Positions 46,501 through 54,678 of a DNA stretch of 64,000 nucleotides are shown here, piece after piece. Location: contig JAGTTD010000024.1 in assembly GCA_018398585.1 (NCBI GenBank), positions 12,180,071 through 12,244,070 on the forward strand, read 5' to 3'. The position numbers were made by a program, and so were the translations under genes. A model generated the notes under the pieces. It did no database searches. It had not been told where the DNA came from and worked only from the letters and a program-made list of their open reading frames with translations. Each line of letters starts with the position of its first letter. Position 1 is the stretch's first letter. The stretch comes from Simmondsia chinensis (Eukaryota; Streptophyta; Magnoliopsida; Caryophyllales; Simmondsiaceae).

Positions 46501-49500
46501 ACATGTGGGTTCTGTAAGGGAAAAGGTCATAATGTATTGACATGCAAGAGGAAAAAAGAGCACGAGGCTCGGTTAGCAGCTAGTAACAGTGAAATTTATG
46601 ACGGTAATATTTATTTATGTTTTACTTATATTTTTTTTATATAATATTTCGTTATCTATCCATATTTATTAATTTTAATAAACTCTATTATGTGACAGCG
46701 TAGATGGAGCCAGGCCCAGTTGACCACAGCCTCCTACAACTACAGCCTCTGCATAGGAGTGCTGCAATATGGGATGGAGAGGTGAGTTTGATGTTCTATT
46801 GGAGTGCGATTAAACCCCGTTTTTCATGTCGTTCTTGTGAGTTGTGACATCTAAAAATTGATTCGTTACAATATTTTATGGGTCATACTGTGCATTTTTA
46901 CTGCTTTGATTTTAATAGACGTATAAAATATCACTATGTTCTATTGTTCATAATGATCTTTGTTTACTTGTTGGTACAGGATGTGGGTGTTCGCACTTGT
47001 CGCCACCATGTCACCCATTTACTAGGGCATTGGAGGGTAGATGATCGGATCTTACACTATGTTAGGCGCGTTGGACTTTTTGGAGTCCACCGACGACTAA
47101 TTAGAGTATCTCTAGATCACGCTTTGATAAATGAATTAGTTGAGAGGTGGCAACAAGAGACCCATAGTTTTCATCCAACTGCTGGAGAGGCAACAATCAC
47201 CCTACAAGATGTTTCTATCTTGATGGGGTTGAGGATAGACGGGAATCCCGTCACTGGTACCAGTGACATAGATTGGGCCTCGTTGGTAGAGGAGCTACTT
47301 GGGATCCTGCCCACCCTTGCTGATTTACATGGCTCCTCTATTAGATTTACATGGCTTCGTTAGCACTTCTACCACTTGCCTGATGATGCTCCAGATATTC
47401 AAGTTGAATATGCTGTAAGGGCATATATTTTTACATTAATTGGTGGCATGTTATTTGGCAACAAGACAGGGAATGAGATACAGCTTATATATCTGCCTCT
47501 ACTTCGTGATTGGGATGCAGCGGCAGAATATAGTTGAGGAAGTGCAACGCTAGCGTTTATGTACCAACAACTATGTCGCGCATCACTTTGAGGAGTGCAA
47601 GAGATTGCTAGCCCTCTTACCCTTGTACAGGTTTGTTATATATTCCTTTGTAAAATTTCCTTTTTTATATGATTATGTTTGTGATCTTTGTTATTTTTTT
47701 ATATGTATATAGTTAAGGGCATGGAAGCGAATTCCTATAAGTCAACCAGACCAAACTCCCCATTTTGATAGAGATGATGATGATCCACATGGATGCAGGT
47801 ATATTTATAATTTAATAAATTTGTGTAGTAATGGTTGAATCTTTTCATTCATCAAATCAATTTTTTGTTGGATAGGTGGATAAAGAATGTTTCTCGTATT
47901 AATGCACCGAGAAGCGTTGTATGCTATAGGAGTGCGTTTGATTTACAAAATATTAATCATGTAAAAATTAACTTTATTTTTATATTCATATTTGTATATG
48001 TTCGTTATGTATGACAATCTTTATTTTTATTTTTTTTTTCAGATCTCTTGGACTCCTTATAGAGATGAGATTATTACATGGCTTCCAGCCATATGTTCTC
48101 ATGGTCAGCATATTTGGCGCAGTGTAGTGCCACTCATCTGTTTTGACATCGTTGAGTGGAATTTTCCGGATCATGTGATGCGCCAGTTTGGGATGCAACA
48201 ACGTGTCCCAATCAATACCATTTCATTCGTTGATTTACATGCTCTTGATTGACGCGGTAAACATAGGGTTGATTAGACGAGACATCATGAGGTGCATCTG
48301 TCGATGTGGGTTAGATGGCGTAGTACGTAACATTCTCTCCTCCTCTCACAGCCCCTCTCCCCAATGATGGCACATACATGTCATGGTACCAACGCATGAC
48401 ACGGTTGTGAATAACCCCTCTCGCCGAACATCCACGAGATGGCTATCTTCCACGTCAGTCAAATGAAGACATGCTTGTGAGTAGTTTTTACTTTATTCTT
48501 GTAAATTTTAAAATTAATATTAAAAGGTATTCTAATATTTATTTTTTCTATTGAACAGGCAACAATTTTGGCTCGAGTAGCCGATTTGAGTATGAGGATT
48601 GTTACACATCGGGAGCTCACTGAATTACAAGCTCAAATGAATGCGCTCACTATAGAGGAGATCCACAGATCCGCATTTCAAGGCTTACGACATGTAGGAC
48701 GAACCGATCTACTCCAAGTGCCTTTTTTTTTATACTTTGCCTCATTTCCTACCACCTCCACTTATGATGCTGAGCTTCGTCGAGAAGGATATGGGATCAA
48801 CGTGACGAGGATTATCAACAATTTCACAATGCGCCTTCAGAAAATGTTGATGAAGAAACTAATCATGAAGAAAATGTTATCCTTGAAGAAGATGTTCCAC
48901 AACGTCCTACACATGAAAATATTGGTAGAAGCAGAGGTGTGGGTAGGGATAGGGGTAGAAATAGAGGCAGGGACAAAAGGAGAGATAGAGGCCAGGGCAA
49001 CAATAGAAGACATCCATTTTTGCATTAAATTTCATATCTATGTAAATTTAGTTTAGATGTCATATTTGTACAGTGTATACATACATTTTATTTGAATAAA
49101 AGATGTTCTTTCACGATTCGAATGTGCAATAGTTTCTTCTCATAAACTATTGTTTTGATATTGTGTAATTGTTTGTGTCACAATTATTGTAGATATTCTA
49201 TAATTGAAGGACATCAATAAAAATACTATCTTGTAATGCGAAGTTGAAAAATGTGAAGAATTGCATGATAGTAATTAGTGCTGTGAGTTCACTGGAAGTA
49301 ACCCGCATTAAAAAAATGCGGTTCACTCTACTAAGATTAAACCGCATTAAAGTATACGGGTTTACTGTCAGTGAGTAAACCGCATTTAGTAAACGCGGTT
49401 TACATGAGAATAAACCGCATTTAGTAAATGCGCATCACTTTGCATAACCGCTTTCCGTCAACGCGGTTCATTTTAGAGTAAACCGCGATAGATGTACGCG

Positions 49501-50800
49501 GTTCATATCTGCATAATTCCAATTTCTACCATGCATACATGGACCGTTTGAAAGTAATTATTTTTTTTCAGCAATATTTTTGTTTTTTTTTTTAACATTA
49601 TTTCTGAAACCGACTCCAATTTGGACGAAAAGAATATTTCTTCTTTCAGTATGATTGTGATGTACAATTGTGGACCTACCAGTAGAATAAATGGGTAATT
49701 TTTTAAAATAGCACATTTTGATATTTTTATTCTAAAAATAGGAAGCAAAAATTAAAAAAATACCAAAATAGCACGTCCATTTAACATGCCCTGTGACAAG
49801 CTGTCATCTAAACAAGGACATTTTGGTCATTTTACATTTTTCAAAATTTAAAAAAAAAAGAAGAAAAATTAGTTTTATTTAACGCTGCAACAACATTTCA
49901 CCAAAAAGTGAAAAAAAATAAAAAAAAATTAAGTGTTATCTAAGATTTTTGTGTTTTTCATATCATCTTGTTAAATTTTTTTATGCTATATTTTTATAAA
50001 CTTAAACTAGAAAATAAAAAAAGAAAAAGAGGATTCACTTATTTTGGTTCATTGAAAATAAAAAAATAAATAAAAGGGAAGTGCTGACAGTTGCATAGGC
50101 CCACTAAATATCTTGTATTTAAATTATATTAACATTAAAAGAGAGAGTAATTGGTATTTTGAATTTGTGATCTCTCTGTCAATAAGGTTGTGATGATGCT
50201 CAAGAACCAACTACCTAAAAGCTCAAGTTCATGGGTGAAGATCATAAATGGTTTTATAATTGAATAAAAGATATGGAGAGGGTACCTTCGACAACGGTGA
50301 AATAAGCCTCGCGCGACACAGCCTGAATCGCCCCAATCTGCAAATCTTATTCATAAAATCAGAGAATACAATTAGAATGCCGATATAGTCCAGCTTGTAC
50401 TCTTTCAGCAAGCTGATTTTTCAGGTGGAATTCAAGCTATTTACATCGTTGGCCCTTAGCCCTTGTCTCTTGTTTCTAAATTTGTTCAAATTAGTCTCAA
50501 ATTTATTCTTTTATTCAAAATGATCCTAATATTTTAACTCGATACTAATTAGTCTCCCACATTTTTCTTTTATTCAAAATGAGGAACTAATTTAATTACC
50601 ATATAAAATATTATGAATCATTTTGAGCCAAAAAAAAAACAAGAGACTAATTTTAATACATCCTACCTGAGTGGGATAAAGCAAAAAATGCCAAAATATA
50701 CAAGGAAGCTACTCCACCCATTACTAATTAGTTTTAAATGAAACCTGATTTTGGTGTATATCAAATTTAAGCAATGTTATAAACATTAAAAACCACAGCG

Positions 50801-50847
<47 letters not shown>

Positions 50848-51126
50848 ACAGATAAACAAACTCAAAAACATACTCAAAAACATTATGGATGAATCATGTA
50901 AATAACTAAGTAGAATTCGACATAATATCCCCTAGCACAACCAAAACCACAGAGAGATTAGGAATGAGAAATTTACACCGGCGGCTTTGACGAAGCTATG
51001 AGCGATGCGATTAAGAAGAGGATGTCCAAGATCAAAGAAACCGCCATTGTCGAAGCTCTTAAGTTCATCCAACAACGATCGCGTCTCCAAATTGGTACTA
51101 CTTCCTGCTGCTCTGCTACTACTCAT
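26905..51126 (-). CDS. OEP162: OEP16-2-type outer envelope pore protein (7 exons)
   Basis: Gene assembled by eye from seven GT-AG exons: 51126-50977, 50337-50286, 32334-32269, 29645-29614, 29325-29292, 28418-28351, 27048-26905. Total 546 nt, 181 codons plus TGA, all phases consistent and no stop. OEP16 proteins belong to the Tim17/Tim22/Tim23-related PRAT family and form cation/amino-acid-selective channels in the outer plastid envelope. [20 protein letters not shown] (exon 1) and [13 protein letters not shown] (exon 2) match what I know of OEP16-2. The hydrophilic stretch coded by exons 3-4 fits the S-domain that distinguishes OEP16-2 from OEP16-1. Exons 5-7 carry the remaining Gly/Ala-rich membrane helices. 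The start was chosen at MSSSR (A at -3; family start); an in-frame upstream Met at 51312 is less likely. Intron 2 is ~18 kb and full of transposons, yet the coding parts are intact. Confidence 0.9.
27555..27688 (-). mobile_element. 134-bp RTE-tail unit (SINE-like), intron 6
   Basis: Perfect 16-bp duplication AGTTACTAAAATACCC (27539-27554, 27689-27704). On the minus strand the insert starts CCAGGTTTGGGGTCCTCGG, contains AAGGCTGCGTACATTTC and ends in GTTGTTGTTGTTG. It begins within a few bases of the same point as the unit at 26318. Confidence 0.85.
28351..28418 (-). CDS. OEP162: OEP16-2 exon 6
   Basis: 68 nt, acceptor TGTGCAG|GGTTGG, donor GATTGG|GTAATT. Encodes [18 protein letters not shown] then AHDW. 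The glycine-rich helix with the YG...RG pattern is typical of the PRAT family. Confidence 0.92.
28803..28944 (+). repeat. 71-bp direct duplication in intron 5
   Basis: Two adjacent copies (28803-28873, 28874-28944) begin ATAGGTACATACATGACATG and end GAAACACT, with a few substitutions. A local tandem duplication, no coding role. Confidence 0.9.
29292..29325 (-). CDS. OEP162: OEP16-2 exon 5 (micro-exon)
   Basis: 34 nt, acceptor ATTCCAG|GTGAAA, donor ATGGG|GTAAGC. Encodes [11 protein letters not shown] plus one base of Gly, a strongly conserved OEP16-2 segment before the second membrane helix. Confidence 0.9.
29614..29645 (-). CDS. OEP162: OEP16-2 exon 4 (micro-exon)
   Basis: 32 nt, acceptor TGTGCAG|GGGAGA, donor GCCTTG|GTAAAC. 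Encodes [10 protein letters not shown] after a split Gly codon. It would be invisible to ORF scans. Confidence 0.88.
30033..30578 (+). mobile_element. TRIM (miniature LTR element) in intron 3
   Basis: 546 bp. Terminal repeats of ~200 bp (30033-30230, 30378-30578) start (T)GTTGAGACTCCACATG and end AATTT(T)AACA. The interior is only 147 bp, with a purine tract (GTGAGGAGAAG) before the second repeat. Flanks TATCA at 30028-30032 and 30579-30583. No coding capacity. The left repeat lacks its first T. Small size and direct terminal repeats fit a TRIM. Confidence 0.85.
31195..31557. repeat. TA / TATG / CA microsatellites, intron 3
   Basis: (TA)n at about 31197-31216 and 31364-31395, then (CA)n and interspersed TACATATG/TGTGTATATA words to 31557. 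Apparent Tyr-Ile-Cys-rich frames here are translated microsatellite, not genes. Confidence 0.9.
31790..32110. other. GAGCTCGAG-rich stretch in intron 3
   Basis: Repeated GAGCTCAA, GAGCC and CTCGAG words in both orientations. Such sequence is common in small hAT-like elements, but no ends or target duplication were identified. Confidence 0.3.
32269..32334 (-). CDS. OEP162: OEP16-2 exon 3 (S-domain part)
   Basis: 66 nt, acceptor GATTCAG|GTGCAGG, donor TTAGAG|GTGTAC. Encodes [20 protein letters not shown] then RG. It lies 17,951 bp from exon 2. This is the hydrophilic loop region that marks the OEP16-2 isoform. Confidence 0.92.
32508..32762 (-). mobile_element. SINE-like copy A: 5S-rRNA head, RTE-type body
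   Basis: On the minus strand a 5S-rRNA-like head (about 32760-32641) is fused to a body of the same type as the RTE LINE tail (AGGTTGGGAG... AAGGTTGCGTACATCC... CACTGGGAATGTTGC) and a T14 tail. The head covers the whole 5S length and keeps the internal-control-like words GCTAAGCGTGCTTGG and GATGGGTGACCTCTTGGGAA. The first ~25 bases of the head are diverged. Possible imperfect duplication at 32492-32507 and 32763-32778 (12 of 16). Confidence 0.75.
32971..33174 (-). mobile_element. SINE-like copy B: truncated 5S head, RTE-type body
   Basis: Same architecture as copy A. The 5S-like part spans 33096-33174 (GTTAAGCGTGCTTGGGCGAG, GGATGGGTGACCTCCTGGGA) but loses its first ~25 bases at GATCCGG, exactly at the edge of the adjoining Mutator-like element. 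The body has AGGTTGGGGGCACTGGGAAA and AAGGCTGCGTACATCCGCC, and the end is CACTGGGTATGTTCC. Its junction with 5S lacks the GTGTTTC kept in copy A. Confidence 0.75.
33178..34066. mobile_element. 889-bp non-autonomous Mutator-like element
   Basis: Long inverted ends of over 100 bp starting GAGTCGGTTCCGAAAATAAT at the left, with the inverse at the right (ending CGGAACCGACTC). The 9-bp flanks TCCGGTAAC (33169-33177) and TCTGATAAC (34067-34075) agree at 7 positions. Long TIRs and 9-bp duplications are hallmarks of Mutator elements. Inside each end is a series of ACCGCGTT...AACGCGGT palindromes. The middle (33490-33800) is unrelated sequence without a recognised gene. It abuts copy B. Confidence 0.85.
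34370..34555. repeat. Left subterminal CCGCG palindromes of MULE
   Basis: Inverted motifs AACCGCGTCTTTGACCAGCGGTT, a looser pair over 34424-34478, and AAACCGCGTCAAAGAGACGCGGTTT... occur here, described by their cores CCGCG and CGCGG. A TATA box (TATAAAA, 34560-34566) and a pyrimidine-rich leader follow, probably the transposase promoter. Confidence 0.75.
34560..34566 (+). promoter_or_regulatory. Putative TATA box of MULE transposase
   Basis: TATAAAA directly after the last subterminal palindrome and upstream of a CT-rich leader. The first transposase ATG is at 35149, so the leader (perhaps with introns) would be ~550 bp. Confidence 0.5.
36540..36800 (+). other. Four leader hairpins with (A)CCCAAAG loop
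   Basis: Stem-loops centre at about 36564, 36632, 36702 and 36780. Loops read ATCCAAAGG, ACCCAAAGG, ACCCAAAGG and ACCCAAAGG. Stems differ: AAATAATTA/TAATTATTT, ATTAGTCC/GGACTAAT, ATTTTC/GAAAAT extended by two G-U pairs, and TTTTCC/GGAAAA. The first also has an outer TTGGTT/AACCAA pairing. Confidence 0.65.
36897..37809 (+). pseudogene. Copia gag with in-frame stops
   Basis: Gag signature [20 protein letters not shown], then a frame change near 37079. The frame then continues to pol through TAG at about 37444, TAG at about 37699 and TGA at about 37792. The nucleocapsid knuckle [13 protein letters not shown] has one residue fewer than the usual spacing between Cys and His. Confidence 0.8.
37810..41004 (+). 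CDS. Copia pol polyprotein (PR-INT-RT-RNase H)
   Basis: 1064 codons open. The reading really enters from upstream, so the Met at 37810 is only the first after the last stop. Protease: [11 protein letters not shown]. Integrase: HHCC zinc region ([19 protein letters not shown]), then D,D35E residues in [21 protein letters not shown] and [35 protein letters not shown] and the catalytic [13 protein letters not shown]. RNase [35 protein letters not shown]. All main catalytic residues are visible, making it the best-preserved transposon reading frame in the window. Confidence 0.92.
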   Translation: MDVPFDSWWLDSGASIHIANNLQDFVSKRKPNQDEVNVYVANGIKVKVDFVGAVKLFFKNGNYVLLENTAFVPSMRRNLVSIGMLDKCGYRFEFENSGVKLIYNSRIIGDGFLIDGLYRLNLQPFENFSFMNVEGIAHKRSTIDKKSYVLWHRRLGHISKEKIERLIRDNILSQLSFEGFETCIDCVKGKMTKTKRKGSNRSSNLLEIIHTDISGPYVTSLNGHKYFISFIDDFSRYGYVYLIKEKSEALDKFKIYKTEVEKQLGKIIKVVRSDHGGKYYGKYDESGQCKGPFAKYLEECGIIGQYTMPGTLGQNGMAERQNRTLMDMVRCMLSRTNLPEFLWSEALKTATYILNRVPSKSVPKTPFELWTGRKPSLNHFYIWDCRAEVKIYNPIEKKTDPRTTSCYFIGYPDNSKGYRFFCPGRGTRIIESINAKFLEYDVCDCDCFCKNEVLLEEREVVIPMPIIHEKVIGQPFHGNGGEVPHEQQICEQVQENQQRPLIDQAQPSSNPIEPGLRRSHRERRSAISDDYVVYLTENGDIGDFDDPLCFRDTISSLQAEKWHEAMKDEMQSMSLSKVWDLVELPSGCKPIGCKWIFKTKKDPKGNIDRFKARLVAKGYTQKKGIDYKETFSPVSSKDAFRIVMSLVAHFDLELHQMNVKTAFLNGSLEEEVYMLQPEGFIEKGKEHLVCKLKKSIYGLQQASRQWYLKFDEVITNLGFMENKVDECIYIKICGSRFIVLVLYVDDILLASNDLGILYETKKLLSKHFDMKDLGVASFVLGIEIHRDRTRKLLGLSQSAYVERVLKAFGMQDCKPRESPVVKGDKLNKDQCPKNGIERNSMKNVPYSNIMGCLMYIQTCTRPDIAFAVNMLGRFSSNPGWAHWVAAKKVMRHLQRTKDFMLVYKHVENLEIIGYSDSDFAGCQDSMKSTSGYVFTLAGGAVSWKSEKQGLTATSTMEAEFVACFAAASHAIWLRNFLCNLDMVDFISKPLKIFCDNNAAVFFSRNNKRTRGSKHVTLKFLRVRDMVKDGDVIIEKISTETMLADPLTKGLRPIISSNIHKIWVF
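41766..42223 (+). repeat. Copia 3' LTR
   Basis: 458 bp, TGTTAG...TTACA, with a TATA-like CTATATAAGG near 41953. Its first ~95 bases match 36297-36391. It is followed by the GCTCA duplication. Confidence 0.9.
46604..49026 (+). pseudogene. PMD (plant mobile domain) gene of the MULE
   Basis: After a 95-bp intron (46604-46698) the transposase frame meets TAG directly followed by ATG 46704, and continues in the same frame. Exon 46704-46781 (donor GAG|GTGAGT) is followed by exon 46980-47630 with [35 protein letters not shown] and LPLLRDWD. Further exons carry HGCR near 47800, [17 protein letters not shown] near 47900, and [15 protein letters not shown] near 48040. These are PMD signatures, as in MAIN/MAIL1 and PP7L-type proteins. 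Stops at 47361 (TAG), 47535 (TGA) and later show decay. A charged Arg/Gly-rich tail runs to about 49026. Confidence 0.8.
49290..49505. repeat. Right subterminal CCGC palindromes of MULE
   Basis: Five or more inverted motifs of the form CCGCATT...AATGCGG or CCGCGTT...AACGCGG, for example ACCGCATTTAGTAAACGCGG near 49379. They mirror the left end and the 889-bp element. Confidence 0.8.
49617..50285. other. Remainder of OEP16-2 intron 2, AT-rich
   Basis: AT-rich, with A-runs and the 9-bp flank of the MULE at its start. No gene or element ends recognised. It ends at the intron 2 donor, so this side is ancestral intron sequence. Confidence 0.6.
50286..50337 (-). CDS. OEP162: OEP16-2 exon 2
   Basis: 52 nt, acceptor TTTGCAG|ATTGGG, donor GAAG|GTACCC. 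Encodes [17 protein letters not shown] plus the first base of Gly. It completes the first conserved helix of the OEP16 fold. Confidence 0.92.
50805..50845. repeat. (TA)n(CA)n microsatellite, intron 1
   Basis: About 17 TA dinucleotides followed by a few CA, within OEP16-2 intron 1. Confidence 0.9.
50977..51126 (-). CDS. OEP162: OEP16-2 exon 1
   Basis: 150 nt, 50 codons, from ATG at 51126-51124. It encodes [10 protein letters not shown], a charged N-terminus and the first membrane-helix region ending FVKAAG. The donor is GGT|GTAAAT at 50976. Phase 0. Confidence 0.92.
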
Positions 51127-51490
51127 TTTCGATCGATCTTTCTTCCTCTCTGAATCTTCGAATTTGATTTCTTCGATCGAAATTAGACGGAAGAATAGAA
51201 ATAGAGATTGGAATTGAGGGGGCAGAGAGTGAGAGGTAGAAGAGGACACATGTCGGTAGCTGTCAAGGCGGTTACCGCCTTCCCCGGGGGGGTGGGTGTT
51301 GTTCTGCTTCAAGGGGATTGTGAGTGAGAGGTAGAAAAGGACACGTGTCGGTGGCAGTCAAGGCGGTTATCACCTTCAACGGGGATGCCGAACTTCGTGG
51401 CGAATGAAGAGATTGTAATGGATTGGCACGTGGCTAGTCAGTTCAAGCGTGGCACTACTGCATGCACTTCCACACTTGCATGCTTGAAGT
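51127..51490 (-). promoter_or_regulatory. OEP16-2 upstream region with ABRE and RY motifs
   Basis: Upstream of the ATG are a CACGTG core in ACACGTGTC (51342-51347), a G-box/ABRE GGCACGTGGC (51425-51434) and two RY-type elements, TGCATGCA (51459-51466) and TGCATGC (51477-51483). No clear TATA box was seen. Two ~55-bp direct repeats (about 51227-51282 and 51330-51385) duplicate the GACAC(A/G)TGTCGG motif. ABRE plus RY is the classic ABI3/FUS3-type seed module, and OEP16-2 is described as seed- and ABA-associated in other plants. Confidence 0.6.
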
Positions 51491-52097
51491 TTTCAAAAAT
51501 TAAAAGAAGCCATACAACGTTTCCCAAAATAAGGAGTCAAAGTTTAAAACAACATTAAAATAAAAAATATCTTTAAAATTAAATATTTTATTAAATGGTA
51601 TCCATATTTAACTTTTTTTATTTTTTTTATTTTTTTACTTTATTTTTAATATATTTATAATTTTTTTAAATTTAAAATATTTTTTAATAAATTAAATTGA
51701 ATTATTTATTAAATTTTTATATTAAATTTGTGTATAAATAATTTTATTTAAAACTTATTAAATAATTTAATTTAAATTTATTTATATAATATATAAATAT
51801 TATAAATTTAAACAATTATAAATATATTAAAAAAAAGTAAAAAAAAATGATATAAATGCCATTTGGGGAAATATTTTTTTTAAATCTAGTTTTAGAAATA
51901 TTTTTTTTTATTTTTTTGTTATTTTGGATAATGGCTCAATAAGGAGGGTAGTGTTATGGAGATGGTATATTTTGTTAATAACGGGGCAATAATATAAACT
52001 TCTGAAACTTTTTATGTTAAAATTGTCCTATTAGTAACACATTTTGATGAATATTGTTGGATGCTGTGCTTTAGAATTAATCTAAGTCAAGAATGAT
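51490..52097. other. AT-rich spacer
   Basis: Very AT-rich DNA (about 51540-51940 is almost entirely A/T words such as AAATTTAATATA). No gene recognised. Confidence 0.6.
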
Positions 52098-52768
52098 TGT
52101 TGAGAAAATAATATAAATGAGTAATTAAAACAAACGTGAGCCAACTAACTAAATGTCTTCAATAGAAAACCCTCATACTGAACCAACTCAACTTTAAAAT
52201 GGGTAATTGAACTTAACCAAAACAACCTTGAGCAAAGATAATTAAGCAATAGATTAAAAGAGAATCGGAGAGGAAAGACCAAATCGAGGAAATTGTTGTG
52301 TCATGGAGTTCACCAGTGCTCTAAGTCGTTTTCTTCCCCTACATCGGTACAAACAACTCCTAGGGCGAACACGATGCCTACCACTAAAGCGTATCATCAA
52401 GAGATGATCTGCAATATGTTTTAACTTGCTCACGAATGCAAGACTTAAAGGATCTTGAGAAGAATAAGATATGAGAAGACATGAATGATTTTAGAGTTTT
52501 TATGCATTTCAATTTACCGTTCTATTTATAAAGAAAATTCCACCCATTGAATGAACTACCAGTCTTGGAAAGAAGGCAAAATGCAAGGCCTCAATATGGA
52601 AAGAGTGGGGGGATATGGAGGAGAGAGAAATTTGGCTCCGTTAGGGTTGGAAAAATCTGCATCACATTGCGATGTAACACGCTGGCCTGGCCCGAAGCGG
52701 CATGCATGCATGTATGGTCCTCCAGGCCACTCCAGACCCAAAAGCCTTCACCAAGGGAAGGAAGAGAG

Positions 52769-52955
52769 TATTAGACAATATTCTAGAATGTTCCTAATCT
52801 AGGGTTAGTCTAAGGTTTCTCCTCTTTACACTTTTATCGATTGACTGTAACCCTTCAAGGTATTATTATCTTTGTGCTCTCTTGTGCTTACCTATATATA
52901 GGCCCTCATGCACATTTCTTTATTCATTCAATAATACTTCTATTATACATTCATA
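52769..52955 (+). repeat. 5' LTR with 5'-TA...TA-3' ends
   Basis: Both LTR copies share the unusual termini, so they are a family trait and not a mutation of one copy. Contains a CTATATATAGG TATA box near 52893. Confidence 0.88.
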
Positions 52956-53118
52956 TGCTATAAGAGCATTCTCTCTGATTTTTTTTTTTTTTCTTTTCTT
53001 TTCATCTTCCGTTGTTATTTCTTTTCTTTGTAAGTGTTGATTTCTCTAGTTTGTTAATTTCTTTATTGTTTTTCTTTTTAATTTAAGCAATAGCATCGGC
53101 GCCACCCACAGCCACGGG

Positions 53119-53298
53119 TGTAATACCCGGGTCTAATTAAATTAGACGAGGTATTATAATATATGAAACCCGATTTAATTAAATTGGGTTAGGTATTATA
53201 ATACAATTAGAATTTACTATTATTTCAATTGGGCTATAAATAAATAAAATAATGGGCTAATTTTGGATGGGCCCTTGATAATATTAGGGTTATAAACT

Positions 53299-53350
<52 letters not shown>

Positions 53351-54678
53351 AAGAAGAGTTTAAACCCTAGTTTCTCCTCCCCTCTTCGAATCTCTCTCTC
53401 TCTCTCAATAAACCTCACGGCGCCCCCTAACCCTCACGTTTCTCTCTCTTTTCGTCTTAGCCCTAAATTCTGACTCCACGCTTGATAGGATCCGACGCTA
53501 ATTCACAATAGGAGTTGAACTTTTGAACTAGAAGCTAGTAAAAGTAAGTATACCACTTCTCCTACTTATTTATAAACTACGAAAAATTGCTTTACATGAC
53601 TTGATTTGTGAGACTTATATTTTGAATGGTTTATTAGTTTGTTGAAGTAGGTTTGGGCATATATGTTTGATTGATTGTGCGATTTCTACTCTTATGATTT
53701 GAATTATATCGATTTATACGTTGATTTGATGTTAAAATATGTGAATTTTTGAAAGAATTTGTACTTGAGAATATGAGAAAGAAATTATTGTGAACTTGTG
53801 ACTTGAATTAAAACGTTTTATGGAAAGAGCTCACAGATAGCTATATGACCCTTATGGGTCTATTGACGAAAGAATGTGAAAAAAAAATGTGAAAGTCGAT
53901 ATGTGACCCTGTCATGGGAATAATACCGGCACATAGTCTACGTTGATCCTAGCGGATCTATCGACTTAGAACCGGAAGTCGATCATTGACCTTGTCGCAG
54001 GAATAATACCGGCACGTAGTTTACGTTGATCCTAGCGAATCTATCGACTTAGAAGAATGTGAAATGTGAATGTCGATCATTGACCCTGTCACAGAAATAA
54101 TACTAGTCGTAGTTTCCGATTCGACTGTGAGTTTTACCAAGAGCTCTTGCGAAATAAATTAAAGTACAAAGTAGTGATTTGTGCTTCTTTAACATGATTA
54201 TTAAAGATAAATTGATTTTACTTGTTTTTGTTAGACATTTATCCGTTTTTAATAATATGCCTAATCCAGGTAGGGTGTGTGGTATACTTGCTAAGCGTGT
54301 TGTTTGCTCACCTAATTCCTTTACTTTCCAGATTAGTATCTCATGGCAAATTCCTGAAGGACGAGAAAAATGGAGCAGCTTTCTATTTTGAGAATCAGTT
54401 TAGTTTTCATAGTTTAAGTATTAAACAAAGTTGCAGTAGGATATAATAGACTATTTGAGATATGTAATTTCGAGCTTCCGTATTACTAGTTTTTAATTAT
54501 TAGTATTGATGTATCTGGGATTATCTATTATATATTATGCAAACTTTTATGAAAATTTTGAGGAATCATGGATTGAAATTTTCGGGCTTCGTACTATGAT
54601 GAGGGAATTCAATATAGTACGGCCGTGTAGCGCCCTTTTAACTTAAGCCTATTCGGTATAATGTTTGGGGGTGTTACA
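53119..54678 (+). mobile_element. Solo LTR, same family as 35776-44330
   Basis: 1560 bp, TGTAATACCCGGG to GGGGGTGTTACA, flanked by a perfect ACGGG duplication (53114-53118, 54679-54683). It contains a (GA)n stretch (about 53312-53346), a pyrimidine-rich leader and repeated GGAATAATACCGGC blocks. Inserted in the gag start of the host copia; excising it rejoins the gag frame. Confidence 0.88.

Larger units (their letters stand above)
35149..46603 (+). pseudogene. MuDR-type MULE transposase (interrupted)
   Basis: The N-terminal part is 35149-35775, with one TGA at about 35224 ([20 protein letters not shown]). The gene is split by the solo LTR at 35776-44330 and resumes at 44336. The MuDR zinc-binding region is near 44800-45030 ([16 protein letters not shown]). 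The transposase core has [20 protein letters not shown] and the second Asp in VISDRHAGI near 45600. A SWIM zinc finger [20 protein letters not shown] lies near 46210-46270 and a knuckle [14 protein letters not shown] near 46503-46545. Several frameshifts and stops. The last exon appears to end at a GT donor (46604). Confidence 0.85.
34242..49616 (+). mobile_element. 15.4-kb Mutator-like element (MULE) with transposase and PMD
   Basis: Ends GAGTCGGTTCCGGAAATAAT at 34242 and its imperfect inverse ending GAAACCGACTC at 49616, with inverted similarity over about 90 bp. The 9-bp flanks TAATTTGGA (34233-34241) and CAATTTGGA (49617-49625) match at 8 of 9. It encodes a MuDR-type transposase and a PMD protein on the plus strand, opposite to the host gene. 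Without the nested LTR material it is about 6.8 kb. It lies wholly within OEP16-2 intron 2. Stops in both genes suggest it is no longer autonomous. Confidence 0.92.

Noticed and set aside
50932..51312. OEP16-2 start at the upstream Met (51312)
   Set aside because: The extension lacks similarity to the family and lies in the leader; MSSSR has a good context (A at -3) and the family length.
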